A DNA stretch of 64,000 bases from Hwangdonia seohaensis (GTDB lineage Bacteria > Bacteroidota > Bacteroidia > Flavobacteriales > Flavobacteriaceae), in the NCBI RefSeq assembly GCF_031932625.1, contig NZ_JAVSCK010000003.1, positions 496,001 through 560,000 on the forward strand, written 5' to 3'. This document shows, in pieces, positions 34,557 through 42,996 of this stretch. Below the pieces are notes generated by a model, which did not search any database, was not told the origin of the DNA, and was given only the letters and a program-made list of their open reading frames with translations. Within the stretch, counting starts at the first letter, position 1; the number at the start of each line of letters is the position of its first letter. A program made the translations under genes and the position numbers.

Positions 34557-36467
34557 TCAGTTGCCAAAAACTTCATTAAAGCTATCAGCCCCACCAACAA
34601 CAGGTAAAACCAAGTACGTTCCATCCAAATCAACGGTCAATTCTGTTCCTGGTTTTGGGTGCAACGTAAACTCTTTATCACTTGAAAAAATCATCAATCC
34701 AATTTGTTGCCCTGCTTTAATGATTTGGTCGTCTGGTTGTAAATCAAAAGTAACGTCGTAAAACTTACCGGGTTTTAAAGGTTTGCTTTCGGTTAACGAT
34801 TTATGGTTTTGAGGATCTGCCCATCCACGGGTAATAATATTATCGGTTGTTTTTGCGCGTCTGCTGTCATTCCAAGGCAGTGATACCAACCAAACCGATA
34901 AATTTGCAGCAGGTTTGTTGCTAGCCAATTTAATGGTGATTTGTGGTACACCCGAAATGTGAACATCCTTTGTTAGTTTGGGTGTTACAAACAGCAAACG
35001 GTGGTTCGTAATTTCTGCTCGCGCCAACGCTTCACCGGTAAACGAGTAATTGTCAACCAACGTTTCTTTGCCTTGTTTTGTTGGTTTTGTTGTGGTTAAA
35101 CCGCCTGTTTTTGGAGTGCCGGATGTTAAGTGCAACGTTACTGGTTTTGCTTCAGGATTTGGGTAGTCTTTATAAGCAGTTGGTTCGTCCATTTTGTCGC
35201 CTTCGCGAACTATCCACGCTTTATGGGGTTCGTTTTCAATATCATTGTCAATACCGTGTAAATATTGTGTAAACCATTTATTCATCATGCTTATTGGTGG
35301 TGGTCCACCATGACCGAATTGATGGTAATATATTTGCGTGGTTAAGCCCATGTCTTTGGCTTTTTTATAAATGCGGTAACTGTGTTCCGGCATTACATTC
35401 CAATCGTTAAACCCGTGTGCCATTAACAATGCGGCTTTCATTGGTGCCATATCGTTTAAATAATCCCGACCTGCCCAAAAATCGTTATAATCGCCCGTAA
35501 TTCTATCCATGCCATTTTTCATTTCCATATCGCGAACCATGGCATTGCTATACGCTCTTTTGTTTTTAAATGCTTTAGGAATATGGGCATCATTAATAGT
35601 TGCATTACTGTTTGGGATTATAGATTCCTCTCCACCACTATGGATATAATCGTATAACACATCGATATCCTCACCTAAATAACCACCCGGAGAACGCACC
35701 AATCCGTTGGAACGGTAATAATGATAATAAGACGTATTGGGTGCCACAGGAATAATAACCTCTAAGCCTTCAACGCCCGTGGTTGCGGCTGCCAAGGGAA
35801 GTGTGCCGTTGTACGATGTTCCCGTCATACCCACTTTTCCGGTGGTCCAAAACGCCTCAACCTCTTCACCGCCGTAAGCTTCAGTATAGCCTTTTGCACG
35901 ACCATTTAACCAGTCGATAACCGCTTTTGGAGCCAAGGATTCGTTATCGCCACCAACCGTTGGCGAACCTTGGGATAAACCTGTTCCGGGAGATGATGAA
36001 TGTACCACAATATAGCCTCGAGGCACCCAAGTTTGAATTTGCGAATTTGAAATAATGGGACGCTCGCCCAATCGGGTAACTTCGGGGTGTACCCTTGCTT
36101 TTTCCATAGCACCCAATTCGTGCTTTACATCCCAAAAAACACCATCAACATCTGGGGCAACCCCGGCGTAGTACGGACTGGTTTCGTAAATAACGGGAAG
36201 CTTTAAACCTTCGGTTTCGGTTTGATATGGTCTGGTTACACCAACATGCATGCGATCTAGTTTGCCATCGCCATCGGTATCGAAAGTCGTTTCGACAAAT
36301 AAATCATGACGAATCCATTTATCCGGGGTATTAAAGGCCTCGACTATTTGAGCTTCACCATCTTTAAAAATAGGCGTTGCTTTTTCTTGGGCTACAACGG
36401 ACAAAACGGTTGTGATGGTTAAACAAAAAGTGAGTATAGCTGTTTTAAATTTGGAATGCTGAGTCAT
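34557..36467 (-). CDS. CocE/NonD (S15) family X-Pro dipeptidyl peptidase
   Basis: A 636-residue exported peptidase or esterase. Signal peptide at residues 1-26 (ending VVAQ). The catalytic Ser is in GKVGMTGTSYNGTLPLAAA, and the expected His/Asp region is HGFNDWNVMPEHS and YYHQFGHGGPP. The C-terminal beta-sandwich domain (from about 460; LHLTSGTPKTGG, VDLDGTYLVLPVVGG) is typical of X-Pro dipeptidyl-peptidases. It probably trims proline-containing peptides at the cell envelope. A small exported protein gene lies 5 bases upstream. Confidence 0.88.
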   Translation of the reverse strand: MTQHSKFKTAILTFCLTITTVLSVVAQEKATPIFKDGEAQIVEAFNTPDKWIRHDLFVETTFDTDGDGKLDRMHVGVTRPYQTETEGLKLPVIYETSPYYAGVAPDVDGVFWDVKHELGAMEKARVHPEVTRLGERPIISNSQIQTWVPRGYIVVHSSSPGTGLSQGSPTVGGDNESLAPKAVIDWLNGRAKGYTEAYGGEEVEAFWTTGKVGMTGTSYNGTLPLAAATTGVEGLEVIIPVAPNTSYYHYYRSNGLVRSPGGYLGEDIDVLYDYIHSGGEESIIPNSNATINDAHIPKAFKNKRAYSNAMVRDMEMKNGMDRITGDYNDFWAGRDYLNDMAPMKAALLMAHGFNDWNVMPEHSYRIYKKAKDMGLTTQIYYHQFGHGGPPPISMMNKWFTQYLHGIDNDIENEPHKAWIVREGDKMDEPTAYKDYPNPEAKPVTLHLTSGTPKTGGLTTTKPTKQGKETLVDNYSFTGEALARAEITNHRLLFVTPKLTKDVHISGVPQITIKLASNKPAANLSVWLVSLPWNDSRRAKTTDNIITRGWADPQNHKSLTESKPLKPGKFYDVTFDLQPDDQIIKAGQQIGLMIFSSDKEFTLHPKPGTELTVDLDGTYLVLPVVGGADSFNEVFGN

Positions 36468-36472
36468 GGAAT

Positions 36473-37009
36473 TTATTGTTTTGGGAGATAAATATTAGGC
36501 ATGGGTTGGTCTTTGGTTTCTTGGGTCCAGAAAACATTAACAATCCACCAACGCAAACCATCATAAAATAGTTGAATACTATTAATACCGCGCATAAAAG
36601 GTTTTTCGTCCCCTTCACTTTTATAAGCTTCGTAGGTGCTAAAAACTTGGGCAATATGACCAAAGGCATCAACTTTTCGGTGTATTTCTTTTTCAAAAAA
36701 ACCGTTATCAACCAACCATTTGCCCGAACTTTTAATATAGTCGTCCGGTTTCATGTACCGCACTTTGTAAACACCTTTTTTATCCTTTCCTGAAGGAATT
36801 AGTTTAGCATTGGGTTTAAACAAATGTTTAAAAAGTGCCCAATCTCTAGCTTCGCCTCTTTCGCCGGAAATAACATCGTATAATGTACCGATAATGCTAT
36901 CTAAGGTTTTTACCTTGTTAGAATAATCTATTTCCTTTTCGGCATTGTCTTGGGCGTTTATGGTAAAGGTTAATAGGCAAATTAATAATGTGGTAACAAG
37001 TTTTTTCAT
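36473..37009 (-). CDS. Exported NTF2-like protein of unknown function
   Basis: A 178-residue exported protein, started at the ATG at 37009 (MKKLVTTLLICLLTFTINAQ), because the longer frame to 37042 would add a stretch upstream of a standard signal peptide. The mature part (ARDWALFKHLFKPNAKLIPS, FGHIAQVFSTYEAYKS, GINSIQLFYDGLRWWIVNVFW) has the size and helix-sheet pattern of SnoaL/NTF2-like proteins. No catalytic residue can be assigned. It is likely co-transcribed with the S15 peptidase gene that begins 5 bases downstream. Confidence 0.65.
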   Translation of the reverse strand: MKKLVTTLLICLLTFTINAQDNAEKEIDYSNKVKTLDSIIGTLYDVISGERGEARDWALFKHLFKPNAKLIPSGKDKKGVYKVRYMKPDDYIKSSGKWLVDNGFFEKEIHRKVDAFGHIAQVFSTYEAYKSEGDEKPFMRGINSIQLFYDGLRWWIVNVFWTQETKDQPMPNIYLPKQ

Positions 37010-37154
37010 ATTGAAAATTTTTCGAGGTTTTACAGAATACAAAGTAGAAATTTAACAATAATTGAAGCGTTAAGATAGTCTTAAATTTAAAAAAATTTCA
37101 TTGCTGTTTATATCAATGCATTCAAAGAATTGTCATTCGCATTAAAATGGGAAT

Positions 37155-37613
37155 TTATCTATAAGTTTTCTTAACTCTATCTAAATCGCGTTTATTGTCG
37201 CGGTCTTTTATGGTTTCGCGTTTGTCGAATAATTTTTTACCTTTTGCCAAGGCAATTTCCAATTTGGCAAACCCTCTATCGTTGATAAATAAACGCAATG
37301 GAATGATGGTTAATCCCGTATTCTGGACTTCTTTATTTAGTTTTTTTAATTCCTTTTTATTTAAAAGCAATTTTCTTTCGGCTTTGGGACGGTGGTTGTA
37401 ATAATTGCCAAAAGCGTATTCTTGAATGGTCATGTTAATTACAAAAAGTTCGCCTTTTTCATTAAACTCACAAAAACTTTCGGCAATGGAGGCTTTGCTG
37501 CTTCTAATGGATTTAATCTCGGTTCCGGTTAACACAATTCCAGCGGTGTACTTATCCAATATTTCGTATTGAAAGCGCGCTTTTTTATTTTGTATGTTAA
37601 TGGTTTTTTGCAT
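37155..37613 (-). CDS. smpB: SsrA-binding protein SmpB
   Basis: A 152-residue tmRNA-binding protein that loads tmRNA on stalled ribosomes. The start at 37613 (MQKTINIQNKKARFQYEIL) is preferred to an in-frame ATG three codons upstream. The conserved stretches GIVLTGTEIKSIRSSKASIAESFCEF, NYYNHRPKAERKLLLNKKELKKL and LALAKGKKLFDKRETIKDRD are present. The C-terminal basic tail fits the family. Confidence 0.95.
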   Translation of the reverse strand: MQKTINIQNKKARFQYEILDKYTAGIVLTGTEIKSIRSSKASIAESFCEFNEKGELFVINMTIQEYAFGNYYNHRPKAERKLLLNKKELKKLNKEVQNTGLTIIPLRLFINDRGFAKLEIALAKGKKLFDKRETIKDRDNKRDLDRVKKTYR

Positions 37614-37707
37614 GGAGCACAAAGCTAAACGATTTTACTTAAAAGTTAAAGGTTAATTTAAAATTAAAAAGAATGAGTTCAATAAAACCAACAGCACTAT
37701 TTTTTGT

Positions 37708-37835
37708 GACACTAATTTCACTAATTAACACAAATAAGTAAGTTAAACTCATTTAAAATTGGTAAAATGATTGCACAAATAGAAAAATCTTTAGATTTTT
37801 TCAAATAATCCGTGGAAATCCGTGAAATTCGTGTC
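37708..37835. repeat. Inverted-repeat element with decamer repeats
   Basis: The right part holds a tandem decamer, AATCCGTGGA (37807-37816), AATCCGTGAA (37817-37826) and ATTCGTGTCT (37827-37836). The left part (37708-37738, starting GACACTAATTTCAC) is a diverged reverse complement of the right. Together they could fold into one long imperfect hairpin of about 130 bases. The 305-base spacer between divergent smpB and the S41 peptidase gene holds nothing else recognisable. Confidence 0.6.
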
Positions 37836-37918
37836 TCAATGTTTTTAATGGGCTTGTTCTGTTAAATTAAAATAATTACAATTACTTTAGTTGCCTTAAA
37901 CGTGATTATTTTTTTTGA

Positions 37919-39508
37919 ATGAAGAAATTCTTTCTGATATTTAGTGTTTTGCTCGTTGTTACTTCTTGTAGTAGCGTTAAAACTTATAACGAGCAAATTA
38001 AAGCGTTACACACGGTTGAAGATTTGCAAAACGATGTGGATAAACTCTATAATCAGCTTAAAAAACACCACCCAAAACTGTATCAATATACCTCCAAATC
38101 CGTTTTGGATTTTAAATTCGATAGCTTAAAAACGACGATAAAACAGCCGATGACTTCGCGTGAATTCTACAAAATACTGGCGCCCGTTGTTACAAACGTG
38201 AGGCAGGGTCATGTTTCGGTAGGTTCGGCAAATAAAAGGTTTACCAGAAAGGAGAGAAAGTTGTTGAAAAAGAAAAAATTTGAATTTTACGATTTGGATT
38301 TCGAATATTTAAACCATAAACTTTACGTCAAAAATACACGAGGTAAAGACTCTACATTGGTTGGAAACGAAGTGGTTAAGATTGAAAATGATTCCGCTTC
38401 AAATTTAGTCGATATCTACAAAACCCAATTTGCTTCCGATGGCTATAACACCACGCTACACAATCGGTTTGTTGGCAAGAATTTTAAAACCTTTTATTAC
38501 AGAAACAAAGGCTTTGTAGATAGTTTGAAAGTGACGTTTAAAAATGAAGATTCAACTTTTGTAAAAACCTTTAAACGCTTAAAAAAAGAAGACAAAAAAA
38601 AGGATGCTGAAAGCGATTCCACCAAAACGGTTAAACCTAAAAAACTGACCAAAGCAGAAAAAAAAGCCAATCGGATTGCTCGAAAAAAGAAACGGAAATT
38701 CAACAAAAAGCACGGTTATATTGCAAGTAGAAAACAATACACGCGCAATTTTGATTTTATTGGAAAAGACAGCACTATTGCCCTTATGAAAATAAGAGGG
38801 TTTGGTAACGGGCCATTCAAAGAGTTTTACGAGGAAAATTTTGCAAAATTGGATTCGGCTAAAACCAAATATTTTATTTTGGATTTGCGTGATAATGGCG
38901 GTGGACGCATTGCGGAAATCGATAAGCTATACTCGTATTTAACCGATGAAAACTATCAATTTATTACCGAAAGCGAAGTCAATAGCAGAATTCCTTTTAT
39001 GAAGTTTGTAATGAGCAACACCTCGTCAACCGGTCTTAAAATTGTTGGCGGATTGTTATCGCCCATCATAGTAACCCACAATTTGTTAAAGACCAAGAAA
39101 AAAGATGGCAAGCTGTATTACCGATTCAATAAATTTTCAAAAATAAAAGCCCCCAATCCGTTGCATTTTAAAGGCACCGTGTATGTATTGATTAATGGGA
39201 ATTCGTTTTCGGCATCCTCACTTTTATCAACACATCTAAAGGCCAATAAACGCGCTGTTTTTGTAGGCGAAGAAACCGGTGGCGCATACAACGGAACCGT
39301 GGCGGGCATTTATAAATTATACCAATTGCCAACATCAAAACTTAAAGTACGGATGGGCTTAATGCAAATTGAAGCCCCACAAAAACAGCATCCCGACGGT
39401 TATGGCGTAAAACCAGATGTTGAAATTACACCAACTATTGAAGATAGAAAAATGAATATCGATACCGAATTGGAATGGGTTTTAAAGGTTATTGAAAATA
39501 ATGAATAG
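37919..39508 (+). CDS. S41 family peptidase lipoprotein
   Basis: A 529-residue lipoprotein. Signal with lipobox (VVTSC, Cys about residue 17). The S41 (tail-specific protease) core comes after a long Lys-rich insert (about 215-265; KRLKKEDKKKDAES, KKKRKFNKKHG) and has IRGFGNGPFKEFYEE, FILDLRDNGGG, and nucleophile region LINGNSFSASSLLST with GEETGGAYNG after it. No PDZ domain is obvious. It probably acts on periplasmic or surface substrates. The Lys-rich insert is unusual for the family. Confidence 0.82.
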   Translation: MKKFFLIFSVLLVVTSCSSVKTYNEQIKALHTVEDLQNDVDKLYNQLKKHHPKLYQYTSKSVLDFKFDSLKTTIKQPMTSREFYKILAPVVTNVRQGHVSVGSANKRFTRKERKLLKKKKFEFYDLDFEYLNHKLYVKNTRGKDSTLVGNEVVKIENDSASNLVDIYKTQFASDGYNTTLHNRFVGKNFKTFYYRNKGFVDSLKVTFKNEDSTFVKTFKRLKKEDKKKDAESDSTKTVKPKKLTKAEKKANRIARKKKRKFNKKHGYIASRKQYTRNFDFIGKDSTIALMKIRGFGNGPFKEFYEENFAKLDSAKTKYFILDLRDNGGGRIAEIDKLYSYLTDENYQFITESEVNSRIPFMKFVMSNTSSTGLKIVGGLLSPIIVTHNLLKTKKKDGKLYYRFNKFSKIKAPNPLHFKGTVYVLINGNSFSASSLLSTHLKANKRAVFVGEETGGAYNGTVAGIYKLYQLPTSKLKVRMGLMQIEAPQKQHPDGYGVKPDVEITPTIEDRKMNIDTELEWVLKVIENNE

Positions 39509-39623
39509 TTTCGACAGATTATAAAATATGTTAATTACGTATTAATTAATGGGGGTTGACATAATGGTTTTTATACCTTATACGTAAATTTATTTTAGTT
39601 TAAAAAAACTAATAGTTGCAAAT

Positions 39624-40130
39624 ATGGTATTTTTAATATCCCTTTTTGGAATGGCCCAAACCAAAGATTCCATTCAGCCACAGCATGAAGTTTTTTTTGA
39701 TAAACTATCCAAAGATTCTGGAACTTGGATTGCTAAAAATCCAAAGTACGACGTTAATAAACCGAATGATTTTTAAAAGTTTATCAATCAGAACCGCTTA
39801 AAATTGATGCGGATATATTGGGTGTCAACACCAAAAATGACACAATACCGTTTTGGAAGTTCTCAGAATTCTATGCGCCAGATAAAAAAAAAGAACATAT
39901 TTTACCAACGCTCTAGGGATGGTTTGTATTATGCCATTGGGGAAGTGAGTATGACAGAAACCGAACGCCATTGCGAAATGTCGTTTTTTTATTATGGTGG
40001 TGAATATTTAAAACCTAAAGACACGCATATCTTACTAAGCGAGAATGAAATGCAATCGGTAAGTTATGATTACAACCCGAAATCGAAATCATGGACAAAC
40101 GAGGCGATTGTGATTTGGAAACGGCAATAA
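39624..40130 (+). pseudogene. Secreted protein gene with two homopolymer frameshifts
   Basis: Three frames read continuously. Frame 1 (ATG at 39624) gives a signal-like MVFLISLFGMAQ and ends at TAA 39774-39776. The next frame resumes after a T5-A4 junction (39770-39778) with KVYQSEPLKIDADILG and FWKFSEFYAPDKKK. The third resumes after A9 (39884-39892) with FYQRSRDGLYYAIGE and ends with EAIVIWKRQ at 40130. Together about 170 residues of one exported protein of unknown family. Either the gene is dead, it slips programmatically at the A9 tract, or the reads are wrong there. Confidence 0.72.
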
Positions 40131-40138
40131 AATAAACG

Positions 40139-40828
40139 CTAATGCTTTTCAAGAAGTGCCATTAACGACGCCCTATAAGTTGAACTTACAGGGATATGCC
40201 TACCCCCAATTTCCACAAATTCCTTTGTATATAATTTGATTTGTGAAACGTTAATAATATAAGATTTGTGTATTCTTATAAATTGATTTGCAGGCAGTTT
40301 TTTAATTAATGCGCTAAGTTTATCGTAAACCACAAATGAGTTTTCGTGGGTTCGTATTTTTACGTAATTGCTCAATCCTTCAATGTAAAGTAAAACGTCA
40401 AAATCTATTTTCAGCATTTGCTTATTTACCTTTACAAACATGTAGTCTATAGGATTGTCGTCTTTTGTTATTTGGGTTTTAACATGCGTTTTTTGTACCG
40501 CTTTTAAAAACCGATCAAACGAAAACGGTTTTAATAAATAATCTATGGCGTTTAACTCAAAGCCATCTAAAGCAAATTCTCTGTGCGCTGTGGTAAAAAT
40601 TACTTGACTGTCCGAATCTAATATTTTTGCAAAATTTAATCCAGAAAGTTTGGGCATTTCAATATCCAAAAACAGCAAATCAACACTGTAATCTTGTAAA
40701 TATTCTAGAGCTTCAATAGCGTTTTTAAACTCCCCTTTTAGTTCTAAAAAAGACACGTCTGCAATATATGTTTTGATAATATTTCGCGCCGTTTTCTCAT
40801 CATCTATTATAATGCAAGTTTGTGTCAT
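40139..40828 (-). CDS. LytTR-family response regulator
   Basis: A 229-residue regulator with a receiver domain (phospho-Asp in LLFLDIEMPKLSG, Lys in LLKPFSFDRF) and a LytTR DNA-binding domain (about 135-229; VKVNKQMLKIDFDVLLYIEGLSNYVKI, FIRIHKSYIINVSQI). The ATG overlaps the stop of the upstream kinase gene by 4 bases (ATGA). LytTR proteins bind direct repeats; no such site could be identified here. Confidence 0.9.
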   Translation of the reverse strand: MTQTCIIIDDEKTARNIIKTYIADVSFLELKGEFKNAIEALEYLQDYSVDLLFLDIEMPKLSGLNFAKILDSDSQVIFTTAHREFALDGFELNAIDYLLKPFSFDRFLKAVQKTHVKTQITKDDNPIDYMFVKVNKQMLKIDFDVLLYIEGLSNYVKIRTHENSFVVYDKLSALIKKLPANQFIRIHKSYIINVSQIKLYTKEFVEIGGRHIPVSSTYRASLMALLEKH

Positions 40829-41859
40829 GCTGTTTTAATATGGAGTTTAATAGTGTAAGAATCGGGTTGTTCATTAATATGTAAACTGTAATTATCTTCA
40901 TAAATAATGGCTAAGCGTTTTTTGATATTGATTAAGCCTAAACCTTTGTTTTTGCTTAAAATCCCAGAATCCAATGGTTTGGAATTTGTAACTGCAAAAT
41001 TCAGGTTTTTTTCTGATACGGATAAATGTATATGAATAGTTGCCATTTCGGTTTCGTTCTTTAGACTGTGTTTAAAAGCATTCTCCACAAAGGGTACTAA
41101 TATTAAAGGCGGAATTAAAATATCACTTGTTTTGTTTTTTGATAATTTTAACACCACTTTCACACGATCTTCAAAACGGCTTTTTTCCAGGGCGATAAAA
41201 TCGTTCATCAATGCAATTTCTTTTTCCAGCGGAATTAATTTCTGATTACTTTCATATAAAGAAAAGCTTAAAAAGTCCGAAAGTTTTAAAATAAGACCTG
41301 AGGTTTTTTTTGAGTTTTCTAATGATAATCCATAAATATTATTTAGAGTATTAAACAAAAAGTGCGGATTAATTTGCGATTTTAGGTACTTGAGCTCAGA
41401 ATCTGTTTTTTCCTTTTCTAATACTTTAGTAAACTGCTCCTTTTCTTTAAGGTCTACAAACAATTTCCAACCGGTTGTAATCGCTAATGGCGTTGCAATA
41501 ATTAATGCAACTTGCACTAAACTTGTAAACTTAAAAACATGTATATGTTGCCCTACCGTCCATTCAGGAAAAAATTGCGGATAACCATAGTAAAGCACAA
41601 AAACTCTTTGTGTTATGGCTAATACCGAAAGCAAAACAATTATGGCTGTAGCGTAGTGTGTATGTTTATTGGTGTATAGAAATTTAGGAATAAACACTAA
41701 CCAATTAATATAAACAGCAATCATTCTTATTGGTAAGAATAAGAACTCAAAAACAATCGCATCAATAAATGTGTTGCGATAATTCCATTCTGAAATGGCG
41801 AATGAAAGCATTAACAGAACCCAAAATAGAACATGAAATAAAATAGTTTTTTTAGACAT
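40825..41859 (-). CDS. LytS-type sensor histidine kinase
   Basis: A 344-residue kinase when started at the ATG at 41859 (MSKKTILFHVLFWVLLML); the longer frame to 41922 adds a hydrophilic extension absent from usual relatives. Four transmembrane helices span about residues 8-140. The His-kinase domain has the LytS motif LKSQINPHFLFNTLNNIYGLSL, and IPPLILVPFVENAFKHSL and GLGLINIKKRL. It controls the LytTR regulator encoded in the overlapping downstream gene. Its stimulus is unknown. Confidence 0.9.
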   Translation of the reverse strand: MSKKTILFHVLFWVLLMLSFAISEWNYRNTFIDAIVFEFLFLPIRMIAVYINWLVFIPKFLYTNKHTHYATAIIVLLSVLAITQRVFVLYYGYPQFFPEWTVGQHIHVFKFTSLVQVALIIATPLAITTGWKLFVDLKEKEQFTKVLEKEKTDSELKYLKSQINPHFLFNTLNNIYGLSLENSKKTSGLILKLSDFLSFSLYESNQKLIPLEKEIALMNDFIALEKSRFEDRVKVVLKLSKNKTSDILIPPLILVPFVENAFKHSLKNETEMATIHIHLSVSEKNLNFAVTNSKPLDSGILSKNKGLGLINIKKRLAIIYEDNYSLHINEQPDSYTIKLHIKTA

Positions 41860-42096
41860 TTTTGGATGGATCAGAATAACAAATCTATTGGAATAAAAGT
41901 AGAGATTTATTTTTAAGCACAACTTTTATGCGAAGTGGTTTGTTTTTTATGTGAATTGTTAATAAATGCCCTATGGTTTGTTTTACATAAGAAAGGTTGA
42001 TGTTGGTATAAAAACTCACTTTTTAAAGGAAGTTAATTCTACATTTGGTTTGGAGGTCTTTAAAAAACCGGTTTAAATAAACAAGAAAACGTATCC

Positions 42097-42957
42097 ATGA
42101 AAACCAATAATTATATATCAAGACGAGCAGTTGTAAAAAGTTCTATTTTCGGGGCTTTGGCAGTGGCAATTCCAAATGTTGCATATGCTAAAACTACGGT
42201 TGAAAGCAAAAGACAACCAAAAAATATAAACGATTTGTTTTATCGCTATCCCGCCATTCACGAGGATATTGTTTCAGAGGTTGTGGGTAAGTCGCATTTT
42301 GATTTAAACCGTGTAAGGGAATTGGTCGATAAACGCCCAGAACTATCTAGAGCGACTTGGGATTGGGGTTTTGGCGATTGGGAAACGGCCATTGGTGCGG
42401 CATCGCATGTTGGTCGTCGCGATATTGTTACCTATTTAATAAGTAAAGGTGCAAAACCCAACATATTCACTTTTGCTATTTTGGGGGCTTTCGAAATCGT
42501 AAAAAACATGATAGAATTTTACCCGGGAATCCAGAAAAATTATGGACCGCACGGCATCAGTTTATTGGAGCATGCCGAAGCTGGTTTACGAATGAAAGAT
42601 AAAATGACCTCAAAGCAAATTTCAAACTCTGAAAACCTTATAAGTTACTTAGGAACACTTGGAAACGCTAACGGAGAAGTTTTTTTGAACGAACCAGAGG
42701 ATAAGGAAAACTACTTAGGGGATTACAAATACGGAGATGGCGAAAATGATGGCTTTTCAGTTAAGCTTAATATGAGAAAAATGTTAACCTTGGGAAGCCT
42801 AGGTGCTTTTGGCGGTGCTTTATATCGGGTTAAAGAAAATGTGTTTAAATACAATAAGTTTCCAACGGTATCAATTCATTTTAACAAGGAAAACCGAAAG
42901 GTTGTTTCCCTTGAGGTAAGAGAGCCAGACCTCGTTTTAGTGGCAAAAAAAGTATAG
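42097..42957 (+). CDS. Tat-exported ankyrin-like protein
   Basis: A 286-residue protein with a twin-arginine signal (ISRRAVVKSSIFGALAVAIP, about residues 7-26) ending in the likely cleavage site VAYA-K. One or two ankyrin-like repeats are visible at about 77-125 (WGFGDWETAIGAASHVGRRDIVTYLISKGAKPNIFTF). The C-terminal part is unrecognised. No obvious catalytic site. The gene lies upstream of the second DUF5916 gene, 39 bases apart, and may be transcribed with it. The Tat signal suggests folding before export. Confidence 0.7.
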   Translation: MKTNNYISRRAVVKSSIFGALAVAIPNVAYAKTTVESKRQPKNINDLFYRYPAIHEDIVSEVVGKSHFDLNRVRELVDKRPELSRATWDWGFGDWETAIGAASHVGRRDIVTYLISKGAKPNIFTFAILGAFEIVKNMIEFYPGIQKNYGPHGISLLEHAEAGLRMKDKMTSKQISNSENLISYLGTLGNANGEVFLNEPEDKENYLGDYKYGDGENDGFSVKLNMRKMLTLGSLGAFGGALYRVKENVFKYNKFPTVSIHFNKENRKVVSLEVREPDLVLVAKKV

Positions 42958-42996
42958 CTTAAATACAATAGTTTCATCAATCAAAAAATACTATCT

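Noticed and set aside
39804..40130. A 108-codon ORF as an independent gene
   Set aside because: Its first third is out of frame with the recognisable upstream protein; only the part after the A9 tract continues the exported protein.
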